Source of the DNA: Diplonema papillatum
Lineage: Eukaryota; Euglenozoa; Diplonemea; Diplonemida; Diplonemidae
Assembly (NCBI GenBank): GCA_030068145.1
Contig: JAPJBO010000201.1
Location: 124,001 to 188,000 of the forward strand
Length of the DNA stretch: 64,000 nt
Reading direction: 5' to 3'
The notes beneath the pieces were generated by a model. It was not told where the DNA came from. It saw nothing but the letters and a program-made list of their open reading frames with translations, and did no database searches. The position numbers were made by a program, and so were the translations under genes. Shown one piece after another: positions 34,448 to 46,200 of the stretch (position 1 is the stretch's first letter; each line of letters begins with the position of its first letter).

Positions 34448-36617
34448 AGCGAGGGGCGAAGGTACGAGTTTTCGGGATAGCGACGGGGTTATTTAGCTTG
34501 TACAAGTGTTAGGTATTCGTCGGATATATTAATCTTCTGCGAGGGGCGAAGGTACGATGTTTTCAGGATAGCGACGGGGTTATTTAGCTTGTACAAGTGT
34601 TAGGTATTCGTCGGATATATTAATCTTCTGCGAGGGGCGAAGTTACGATGTTTTCGGGATAGCGACGGGGTTATTTAGCTTGTACAAGTGTTAGGTATTC
34701 GTCGGATATATTAATCTTCTGCGAGGGGCGAAGGTATGATGTTTTCGGGATAGCGACGGGGATTTTAGCTTGCACAAGTGTTAGGTATTCGTCGGATATA
34801 TTAATCTTCTGCGAGGGGCGAAGGTACGATGTTTTCGGGATAGCGACGGGGTTATTTAGCTTGTACAAGTGTTAGGTATTCGTCGGATATATTAATCTTC
34901 TGCGAGGGGCGAAGGTACGATGTTTTCAGGATAGCGACGGGGTTATTTAGCTTGTACAAGTGTTAGGTATTCGTCGGATATATTAATCTTCTGCGAGGGG
35001 CGAAGGTACGATGTTTTCGGGATAGCGACGGGGTTATTTAGCTTGTACAAGTGCTAGGTATTCGTCGGATATATTAATCTTCTGCGAGGGGCGAAGGTAT
35101 GATGTTTTCGGGATAGCGACGGGGTTATTTAGCTTGCACAAGTGTTAGGTATTTGTCGGATATATTAATCTTCTGCACGATGTTTTCGGGATAGCGACGG
35201 GGTTATTTAGCTTGTACAAGTGTTAGGTATTCGTCGGATATATTAATCTTCTGCGAGGGGCGAAGGTATGATGTTTTCGGGATAGCGACGGGGTTATTTA
35301 GCTTGCACAAGTGTTAGGTATTCGTCGGATATATTAATCTTCTGCGAGGGGCGAAGGTACGATGTTTTCGGGATAGCGACGGGGTTATTTAGCTTGTACA
35401 AGTGTTAGGTATTCGTCGGATATATTAATCTTCTGCGAGGGGCGAAGGTACGATGTTTTCAGGATAGCGACGGGGTTATTTAGCTTGTACAAGTGTTAGG
35501 TATTCGTCGGATATATTAATCTTCTGCGAGGGGCGAAGGTACGATGTTTTCGGGATAGCGACGGGGTTATTTAGCTTGTACAAGTGTTAGGTATTCGTCG
35601 GATATATTAATCTTCTGCGAGGGGCGAAGGTACGATGTTTTCGGGATAGCGACGGGGTTATTTAGCTTGTACAAGTGTTAGGTATTCGTCGGATATATTA
35701 ATCTTCTGCGAGGGGCGAAGGTACGATGTTTTCGGGATAGCGACGGGGTTATTTAGCTTGTACAAGTGTTAGGTATTCGTCGGATATATTAATCTTCTGC
35801 GAGGGGCGAAGGTACGATGTTTTCGGGATAGCGACGGGGTTATTTAGCTTGTACAAGTGTTAGGTATTCGTCGGATATATTAATCTTCTGCGAGGGGCGA
35901 AGGTACGATGTTTTCGGGATAGCGACGGGGTTATTTAGCTTGTACAAGTGTTAGGTATTCGTCGGATATATTAATCTTCTGCGAGGGGCGAAGGTACGAT
36001 GTTTTCGGGATAGCGACGGGGTTATTTAGCTTGTACAAGTGTTAGGTATTCGTCGGATATATTAATCTTCTGCGAGGGGCGAAGGTACGATGTTTTCGGG
36101 ATAGCGACGGGGTTATTTAGCTTGTACAAGTGTTAGGTATTCGTCGGATATATTAATCTTCTGCGAGGGGCGAAGTTACGATGTTTTCGGGATAGCGACG
36201 GGGTTATTTAGCTTGTACAAGTGTTAGGTATTCGTCGGATATATTAATCTTCTGCGAGGGGCGAAGGTACGATGTTTTCGGGATAGCGACGGGGTTATTT
36301 AGCTTGTACAAGTGTTAGGTATTCGTCGGATATATTAATCTTCTGCGAGGGGCGAAGGTACGATGTTTTCGGGATAGCGACGGGGTTATTTAGCTTGTAC
36401 AAGTGTTAGGTATTCGTCGGATATATTAATATTCTGCGAGGGGCGAAGGTACGATGTTTTCGGGATAGCGACGGGGTTATTTAGCTTGTACAAGTGTTAG
36501 GTATTCGTCGGATATATTAATCTTCTGCGAGGGGCGAAGGTACGATGTTTTCAGGATAGCGACGGGGTTATTTAGCTTGTACAAGTGTTAGGTATTCGTC
36601 GGATATATTAATCTTCT
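34448..36617 (+). repeat. 91-bp satellite, about 24 units
   Basis: Highly uniform units begin GCGAGGGGCGAAGGTACGAT and continue GTTTTCGGGATAGCGACGGG, TTATTTAGCTTGTACAAGTG and GTATTCGTCGGATATATTAA. Differences are mostly single bases, and one unit near 35175 lacks about 15 bp. Every unit carries a GGATATATTAATC motif. The array ends within a few bases of the 36621-37207 inverted-repeat element. Confidence 0.97.
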
Positions 36618-36620
36618 AAG

Positions 36621-37207
36621 GGGAACGTCTCAGTTAGACTTTGGCGGACACTTGCCGGCATAGCGGAGAACCCCCCCCCCCTCCCCCACCTTTGTGTTTT
36701 TTTGACGGACAGATGACGGCATGGCAAACCATGGATTTGTCCTATAGGGTCCTATATGGTGTGGAACATGCCCTTTGAGGGTGTGGCGCATGCCCTTTTA
36801 GAACCTCCCGATTTAACTCCAGCTCAGAGGCTGGAGTTCACTGTGTATAGGCCACTGTGGCCGACGCCCCTCCCCCCCCCTTTTTATCCCGGTGGCGGAC
36901 ATATGGCGGCCCGGCAAACCATAAAATACTCGAGGGACTGCCTTGTCCTCATTTCGAAGGAGGCTAGAGGGGGAGAAAACAATACAACTACAAAGTGGGT
37001 CTTTTTTGTTGAACGCTTGCGCCCGCCACTATACCCAGATTTACCTGGGTTTCGTGTGGGCTACATGCACATTTACCTCCTTTGATCTATCGCAACTGGC
37101 AGTCTCCTCAAGCATTTCCTACAAAGCAGGTGCTTATACAAAGAAATAAGGCCCGAGACCCTCCCCAGGCCGGACTTTGTCCGCCAAAGTCTAACTGACA
37201 CGTTCTC
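36621..37207. mobile_element. 587-bp element with 30-bp terminal inverted repeats
   Basis: GGGAACGTCTCAGTTAGACT plus TTGGCGGACA at 36621-36650 is complementary, with two mismatches, to 37178-37207. The interior contains a full type A retroposon (36924-37144) and C-rich runs. The right-hand arm includes the last six bases of cyclase exon 4 (GAGAAC in gene direction) and its GTGTCA donor. No transposase is present. Confidence 0.7.
36924..37144 (+). mobile_element. Type A retroposon, full length
   Basis: It runs from AAATACTCGAGGGACTGCC to AGCAGGTGCTTATACAAAG. It is nested in the 587-bp inverted-repeat element and antisense to the cyclase gene, about 55 nt after the exon 4 donor. Confidence 0.8.
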
Positions 37208-40200
37208 AAGATCTGCGATCTTGTACGACAAAGAAATCTCGTACCGTGTGTCACATCGCTGGTCCACCCGCTTTTGCGACATCGCCAGCGCGAGACATCG
37301 TATGCAGTTGACGAGCAGCTGCTGGACAACCCGGGGTTCCGTAAGCTCGCAGTTCTGCCGGAAGCTTCGCTGCAACGCGCGCTTGTACCAGACAAGCGCC
37401 TGTTCGTGGCCTTCTCCGGTTGAAAAGTGGGACGCGACGGTCATTTCATCGCCCAGCAGCCCGCTTCTGTCGTGCTGAACCAGCCGTTCCAACGCCAAAG
37501 CCACTTGGTAATGCGCGTCTTTTCTGTCGGACGACAGCATGTTGTGGTACTGGACCACCGGAAGGAGAGCAGACTGGAACACGTAGTACGCCGGCTGCTC
37601 GTCGTCGGACTTCGCCAAGATTTTCCGACGGACCAATTCGTTGAGCAGGCTGAGCAGAGACGTGATGTCGTCTTTGTACAGAAGCTCCAGCAGCGGCATG
37701 TACAGCTTCACCCGGACGTCTCCTTGAGCCAATCCAAGACGGTGGCCGGCTTGCCCCGCAACGCAGACCTGTGGCGGTACGAGTTTCGCGTTGTCTCGCT
37801 ATTTTAAGCTTTTTTTGGAAGCTCGGAATGAAAAGCGGGACCAGAGGGGCGGAAGCTTTCCCGTTGGTCTGATGATGCATTTGTCGTCAGTTTATCGGTG
37901 CTGTGTCCTGACGAGCGATTTTGCACGCCAAAACAACGGACCTCCGCCAGGGTTCCCCCGTGAGCTCCGAAACAGGAGCTCAGAACACTCAACTGACCAA
38001 TGAGCTGCATGCGCATGGACGGCCCCCGAACACGAATCAGGATTGCCGTTAGTGCCCGAAGACAGGCACCCTCAGCTCAGGCGAAAGAAGCCGGGGATCT
38101 CGAGATTGAACAGGACCCAAGAACGACAGGCCGCCAATTGAAATGTTATGATATTGAACTCAATAAGGAAGGCGTTTTTGCGCGCAAGTTGATGGGGCAA
38201 GAAGACAACGGCCAAGCCTCGAATGACCTCGAGATGCTCAGGTCAGAAGCATACTCCGAAACAGGAGCTACTCGACTGACCAATAAGCTGCATGCGCATG
38301 GACAGCACACAATCTGTCGGGTACCAACAAGTGTACTTGACTTTGGATCCCTTTCAAGTAAACCAGGATCGGGCTGTGCTGCGTACTCAAGGATTACAGG
38401 TGCCCGGCGAAAACCCCGAAAACCATTATCTGGCCGTGACATGCACTGCGGCTGTGGCCTGAAGTCAAGAAAGTAAGCCGTTGCGGCACACCTGACGAAT
38501 GAAGCGCGAGGCCGCAGAGCCGAGCTCGCTGTCGGCAGCGATTTCGTCGAGTTTCTTCAGGACGGAAGCTTCGATCGCGGTCAGCCGGGACAGGATCAAG
38601 CTGATGTCCTCCTCCTCCCGCCGTAGGTACACTTCCCCCGCAGCTGTGCAACCGAGGTAGGCCCCATTCGCCAGCTGGGTCAGGATCATCGCCGCCATGC
38701 CGGGCACGCCTTCAGAGTAAATGTTGACCATGCTGGCGAGCGACTGGTCGATCGCCTCGCAGCCCAGCACGTCGACGTAATGCTTCGTTGCGTCGGCGAG
38801 GTTCAATGGGGTCAGCTCTATGCGCACGTGCCGCTGCGTGAGAAGCTGCTTCTCCAGCACTGCCTCGAACGTTTCCGATTCGGACGACGAACTGGAACCC
38901 GGCAACAGCGGTCGTCTACCAGCTGTACGTTGTGGACACAGTGGGTACACAGTGGGTACACAGTGGGTACACAGTGGGTACACAGTGGGTACACAGTGGG
39001 TACACAGTGGGTACACAGTGGGTACACAGTGGGTACACAGTGGGTACACAGTGGGTACACAGTGGGTACACAGTGGGTACACAGTGGGTACACAGTGGAT
39101 ACACAGTGGGTACACAGTGGATACACAGTGGGTACACAGTGGATACACAGTGGGTACACAGTGGGTACACAGTGGATACACAGTGGGTACACAGTGGATA
39201 CACAGTGGATACACAGTGGGTACACAGTGGGTACACAGTGGGTACACAGTGGGTACACAGTGGATACACAGTGGGTACACAGTGGATACACAGTGGGTAC
39301 ACAGTGGGTACACAGTGGGTACACAGTGGGTACACAGTGGGTACACAGTGGGTACACAGTGGGTACACAGTGGGTACACAGTGGGTACACAGTGGGTACA
39401 CAGTGGGTACACAGTGGATACACAGTGGGTACACAGTGGGTACACAGTGGGTACACAGTGGGTACACAGTGGGTACACAGTGGATACACAGTGGGTACAC
39501 AGTGGGTACACAGTGGGTACACAGTGGATACACAGTGGGTACACAGTGGGTACACAGTGGATACACAGTGGGTACACAGTGGGTACACAGTGGATACACA
39601 GTGGGTACACAGTGGATACACAGTGGGTACACAGTGGATACACAGTGGGTACACAGTGGGTACACAGTGGGTACACAGTGGGTACACAGTGGGTACACAG
39701 TGGGTACACAGTGGGTACACAGTGGGTACACAGTGGGTACACAGTGGATACACAGTGGGTACACAGTGGATACACAGTGGGTACACAGTGGATACACAGT
39801 GGGTACACAGTGGATACACAGTGGGTACACAGTGGATACACAGTGGGTACACAGTGGGTACACAGTGGGTACACAGTGGGTACACAGTGTGGGGGAGCCA
39901 CAATTAACATTTTGGTAGACATTTTCCACGAAAACCGACCCCCCCCCCCCCAATTTCTGAGATTTTCGGAGTCGATTCCTGCTCTTCGCTTTTTTTCGCA
40001 AAATCCGACGGTTCGATTCCTGCTCCTGGCATTTTTTTCGCAAAAATCCCGCAGTTCGATTCCTGCTCCGAGCATTTTTTCCCATTTTAGTCAGGTGGAT
40101 GCACAAGCGTGTTCTGGCCGAGATCACGCGTGTGCACCTCTCAGAGTAACAGAACTTTGACGTCTCCGTCCAAATTGTGGCTGCACACGCGTGTTCTTTC

Positions 40201-43200
40201 CGAGAACACGCTTGTGCCGCCGGGTGAGAACTGGTTACACAAGCGTATTCTGGCCGGTCCGCTCGCAATTTTGCTGGATGGTGAGCATGCCAGAGACGCG
40301 GGTTCAATCCCGGCAGCTGGACGTTTTTTCCATTTTAGTCAGGTGGATGCACAAGCGTGTTCTGACCGGGATCACGCGTGTGCACCTCTCAGAGTAACAG
40401 AACTTTGACGTCTCCGTCCAAATTGTGGCTGCAAACGCGTGTTCTTGCCGAGAACACGCTTGTGCCGCCGGGTGCGAACTGGTTGCACAAGCGTATTCTG
40501 CAACTTTGTTGGATGCAATTTGGTGCCGTAGACGCGGGTTCAATCCCGGCAGCTGGACGTTTTTAGAGTTAAAGTTCGTTTTTCCATTTTAGTCAGGTGG
40601 ATGCACAAGCGTGTTCTGGCTGAGATCACGCGTGTGCACCTCGCAAAGTGACAGAACTTTGACGTCTCCGTCCAAATTGGGGCTGCACAAGCGTGTTCTT
40701 TCCGAGAACACGCTTGTGCCGCCGGGTGCGAACTTGTTGCACAAGCGTATTCTGCAATTTTGTTGGATGCAATTTGGTGCCGTAGATGCGGGTTCAATCC
40801 CGGCAGCTGGACGTTTTTCCATTTTAGTCAGGTGGATGCACAAGCGTGTTCTGACCGAGATCGGGCGTGTGCAGCTCGCAAAGTGACAGAACTTTGACGT
40901 CTCCGTCCAAATTGTGGCAGCACACGTGTGTTCTTGCCGAGAACACGCTTGTGCCGCCGGGTGCGAGCTGGTCGCACAAGCGTATTCTGGCCGGTCGCAA
41001 CTTTGTTGGATGCAATTTGGTGCCGGGTTCAATCCCGGCAGCTGGACGTTTTTCCATTTTAGTCCGCTGGATGCACAAGCGTGTTCTGGCCGAGATCACA
41101 CGTTTTCCGCCCGCAAAGTGACAGAGTTTTGGTGTCTCCGTCCAAATTGTGGCTGCACAAGCATGTTCTCGGCCAGAACACGCGTGTGCCACCGGTTGTG
41201 AACTGGCAGGGCAGAATGTTGACCGAGGTGCTCCCGGCGGCGGGACTTCTAAATTTTGCCATTTAGTCAGCTGCACAAGCGTGTTCTGGCCGAGGACACG
41301 CTTGTTCAGCCACAATTTGGACGATCAAAGCTCTGTCACTTTGCGAGCAGAGTGCATCCAGTGTGCGAGCGTTCATGCAGCACACTGCTGGCGAAAAAAC
41401 CCTGATCTTTGAAAATAATCAGGTCGCCGGGATTGAACCCGCGTCAGTGGCTCCGAAGTCGCCCACCTTACGACTCAACCACACTGCCACGTAACGGCAG
41501 GAAAAAAAATTGCATCCTCCCATGGTCTTCAGACGATCTTTCGAAGATTACGCAATCTCGTACTTCGAGCGTGCGAGAAGACACACCCCAGATGTTCATC
41601 CCCATCCTGATGCTGCTGCCATCGCGGATTTCTTCGCCTGGTCGGACCTGCCCTGTAAAGCAGGCCAGCCAGGTCGCAGTGAAGGTAGTGTTCACTGTGC
41701 TGAAGAAGCATTCATGTGGACTACATCGGGGTCTACAGCACCCCGCTCGTTCTGCCAGTTCGCACCCGTCGGCACAAGCGTGTTCTCGGCAAGAACACGC
41801 TTGTGCGACCACAATTTGGACGGAGACATCCAAGTTCTGTCAAATTGCGAGGTGCACACGCATGATTTCGGCCAGAACACGCTTGTGCGTCCATCTGACT
41901 AGTTTGGAAAAACGTCCAGCTGGCGGGATTGAACCCGCGTCTACGGCACCAAATTGCATCCAACAAAATTGCAGAATACGCTTGCGCAACCAGTTCGCAC
42001 CCGGCGGCACAAGCGTGTTCTCGGCACGAACACGCGTTTGCAGCCACAATTTGGACAGAGACGTCAAAGTTCTGTCACTTTGCGAGGTGCACACGCGTGA
42101 TCTCAGCCAGAACACGCTTGTGCATCCAGCTGACAAAAATGGAAAAACGTCCAGCTGGCGGGATTGAACCCGCATTCACGGCACCAAATTGCATCCAACA
42201 AAATTGCAGAATACGCTTGCGCAACCAGTTCGCACCCGGCGGCACAAGCGTGTTCTCGGCACGAACACGTGTTTTCAGCCACAATTTGGACAGAGGCGTC
42301 AAAGTTCTGTCACTTTGCGAGGTGCACACGCGTGATCTCAGCCAGAACACGCTTGTGCATCCACCCGACTAAAATGGAAAAACGTCCAGCTGCCGGGATT
42401 GAACCCGCGTCTACGGCACCAAATTGCATCCAACAAAATTGCAGAATACGCTTGCGCAACCAGTTCGCACCCGGCGGCACAAGCGTGTTCTCGGCACGAA
42501 CACGTGTTTTCAGCCACAATTTGGACAGAGGCGTCAAAGTTCTGTCACTTTGCGAGGTGCACACGCGTGATCTCAGCCAGAACACGCTTGTGCATCCACC
42601 CGACTAAAATGGAAAAACGTCCAGCTGCCGGGATTGAACCCGCGTCTACGGCACCAAATTGCATCCAACAAAATTGCAGAATACGCTTGCGCAACCAGTT
42701 CGCACCCGGCGGCACAAGCGTGTTCTCGGCACGAACACGTGTTTTCAGCCACAATTTGGACAGAGGCGTCAAAGTTCTGTCACTTTGAGAGGTACACACG
42801 CGTGATCTCAGCCAGAACACGCTTGTGCATCCACCCGACTAAAACGTCCAGCTGCCGGGATTGAACCCGCGTCTACGGCACCAAATTGCATCCAACAAAA
42901 TTGCAAAATTGCAGAATACGCTTGTGCAACCAGTTCGCACCCGGCGGCACAAGCGTGTTCTCGGCAAGAACACGCGTTTGCAGCCACAATTTGGACGGAG
43001 ACGTCAAAGTTCTGTCACTTTGAGAGGTACACACGCGTGATCTCGGCCAGAACACGCTTGTGCATCCACCTGACTAAAATGGACGTCCAGCTGGGATTGA
43101 ACGTCAACTAACAACAACAACAACAAAATTCCGTCTGGCACTACTGACGAAAAATGAAAAAACTCTGATCGTCCGGGTTTGAACCCGGGTCAGTGGCTCC

Positions 43201-46200
43201 GGAATCGCCAACCTTGCGACTCAGCTACACTGCTGCGTGTCGGCAGGAAAAAAAGAAATGCATCACCGCATAGTCTTCAGACGGATTTTCGAAGATTACG
43301 CAATTTCATACTTCGTGAGCGTGATTCTCGCACACCCCTGGACGTTCTTGTGCCATGTGGACTATGAAATGGTGTTCCAGCACGTTGCTGAGCACATAAC
43401 AGCCTTGTGGGAGATCATCAGGTTGTGTGTAGCCTAAACATCAGGTTGTCGTTCGTTGTCGTTGGAACGAAATCCAAACGTGAATTTTTGGGTGGAAATA
43501 CAGGGGTCGACACAAGGGTCCGCGGTTCGAACCCCACGAAGGACTTTTTTTTGGGTCAATTCCCACAGGTGACATTTTTACCCCCCCCCCCCCGGGACAA
43601 TTCCCATTATAGTACACTTCCTTATGTTTGTGCCCATTCTCGAACACTATTTAACTTTTTGCCCATTCTCGAACACTCGCTAACTTTTTGCCCATTCTCG
43701 AACACTTTTTAACTTTTTGCCCATTCTCGGTAACTTTGTGCCCATTCTCGAACACTATTTAACTTTTTGCCCATTCTCGAACATTCCAGTTTTTGTGATG
43801 AAAATGTCACTTCCCCGAGACATTTGCCTCAAGTTTTACCGCGAGAACAGCTGAGTTCACTGATTCGAAGACGGTACCCTTGCTAACTTCAGGCCGCAGC
43901 CTCTTCGGCATCTACACTCGGGTTCTTGGTTGCTTCAAGCTCTTCTACACGTGACGGTGGTGTGCGAGCTACCCCGTTTAAAAACCCGGCACAGACTTCA
44001 CTGAGTTTGCTCGTCTTGCTTGCAAATTGTGCGGCGGCCATTGAGTGACCTTAGTTCACTGACCTACACCAGGAGAAGCAGCTTGCAAACTTTGCAGCAA
44101 AGTGATTCAAAAAGTGTGACCGAAAGTATTTGGGTCAAATTTTTTGGTCAAAAATTCGGGGTCCAACTTTTTTGGTCAACTTTTTTTCAGAGTTGAAGTG
44201 GCAGCGGTTACACTTGGCACATGGCTGCATGATGGCAGGAGAAATGGCTCCTGCCATGCGCCCTGGCGGCTCGCCGGCAATTCCAGTCTCTCTCTCAGCC
44301 TGCCAGCCTGCGGCAGGGAGGACAAGATCCAGTCACCAGCCGCCAGCTCCTGATTATTTTCAGACGACTGGCACTTTTTCTTTGCAGCTTCTACTGTAAG
44401 AGTAGCATCACTCAAATCTTGATTGGCCCGCTCCTCCTCTGGAGTCATTCGTGACGTCGCGCCCGTCGCTGGTTACTACTCGTGGTAAAACAGTGGCTCT
44501 GATTCTGAAGAGGTTTCGGCACAGAATTTGGAAGCGCTACAAGTAGAACGGGCTGGTCACTCGCGCATACCTGAATTATGCACGAATCTGTGTGCACAAT
44601 ACCTGTAGAAAACCGTTTACCCGTAATCTGCGGTGTCAGTGACCCAGTGCGCAGCCAGGATACCGAGCCGGGACGCAGCAGCCAACCACAATGCTGGCAC
44701 CTTGTTCGAGGTACGGATCCGACGGAAATCGGAATCGGAAATGGCGAACCCAAAAATGGCTGGGATTTTTTGGATGTATGGGTGGTGAGTTCGAATCCCA
44801 CCCTGGGCAATTTTCAATGTTCGAGAATGGGCAAAAAGTTAGGCGACTGTTCGAGAATGGGCAAAAAGTTAAAAAGTGTTCGAGAATGGGCAAAAAGTTA
44901 GCGAGTGTTCGAGAATGGGCAAAAAGTTAAATTGTGTTCGAGAATGGGAATTAGCCCCCCCCCCCCCTATTTTCGGAAATTTGGTGGAAAATGTCTACCA
45001 AAATGTTAATTGTGGCTCCCCCAAAGTATCAGGTTCTTCGCGTGTGCAGAGTATGAACTTCTCTGGAGGGTTTCCTGGTGTATCACCTTGGTTGGCTTCG
45101 GTTTTCTCTTTAACCGTAGTTCCGGAAACAATCCCGTCAGTACAAAATGAACCATCTTCTTCTAAACAGATGGCATGGGGGAAGGTCAGCATACAGGAGG
45201 ATACGATGGAGACACGTGCACTCGATGGGCGGATCAAGGTGGTGGCGACGTTCGAGGGCGAGGCGAGAGGGTGACGGGCCAAGGTGCTGGTGGGGGACAG
45301 GAGGCTGGGGATGTCGGGGGATCCGATGTGGCGCTCGGAGGTCGACCGGAGAGACGGCGAGGTGTGGTGCGGCGCGGGAAGCAGCTTGTTGAGGATCGGC
45401 GGCTCCTGGATGACCACTGGGTTCGGCATCGGGCTCGCCATGGGGTTGTGCGCCGTGAACAGCTTGAGAGGTGCCGGCGTCGACGGAACGGACACCGCTC
45501 GGGATGACGTCGCCATGGAGGCTTCATCCACATCGGCGTCGCCGCCGTCAGACTCGCACGGCTTCTCTGCGACAGGATCTCCCGGCAGTTTCGTGCAGAC
45601 AACCGAGATGACGAAGTCTCGGCTGATTTCGTCGCATTCTCTCTTCTTCAGGTTAAGCTGGTCCTCGTTGGCTAACGGAGTGAACCCGAAGGCGTCGACA
45701 ATCTCGATCAGCACGTCGAGCGAGCAGAGGTCCACGAGGTGGATGTCGTCGAGCAGCAGGCACAGCACGTTCGCCGCGCTGCCCCGGAGGGGCTGTAGCA
45801 GCGCGTGGCAGAAACGGGCGTGCTCGCGCAGCGCCGCGGCCAGCAGGTCGCGGACGACAAGCGGGCTCACGACGCTCCGCCGCTGCGCGTGCCGGCGCGC
45901 CGACACGCCGGGGACAAGCCGCTCGACGACGCTGAACATCGCCTCCGGGTCCTCCATCGTGTTGACGACCGACACCAGCCACGCAGCGCCCGGCGGCGCT
46001 TCCGCCGCCCTCGACGGCGATCGCGCGCGTACCGGCCGCTGAGGCGTCGGCCCGTTCTGCGTCCGGCGCGGAGAGACCCGCGCCGGCTTGCACATCGCGT
46101 CCCCGCCCTCCGGCGACTTCGGCGACCGCGGAGACGGCGGCTGCGCCGAAGGGCTGCCGCCCCTGTCGCCGCCGTCAGTGCCGTTGTCCGCGACGCTGAC

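Larger units (their letters stand above)
39891..45022. mobile_element. 5.1-kb composite element with 39-bp terminal inverted repeats
   Basis: The 39 bases at 39891-39929 (start GGGGGAGCCACAATTAAC) are exactly complementary to 44984-45022. Inside, about five direct units of about 240 bp (40084-41060) face about six inverted units (41740-43100), and a smaller opposed pair of arrays lies at 43625-43795 and 44815-44950. C- or G-homopolymer runs sit just inside both ends and at 43580. No transposase or other open gene is recognisable. The element lies in intron 2 of the cyclase gene. The flanks show no convincing target-site duplication, perhaps because the minisatellite has changed the left one. 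Confidence 0.75.

Noticed and set aside
38820..40160. Long open frames (up to 536 codons) across the 11-bp repeat on both strands
   Set aside because: They follow automatically from a stop-free 11-bp unit. Only the minus-strand end (38922-38492) shows family motifs, and a good acceptor separates it from the repeat.
40200..44810. Functional tRNA genes at the GGTTCRANYCC boxes
   Set aside because: B-box-like motifs are clear, but the D, anticodon and acceptor stems do not fold into a standard cloverleaf.
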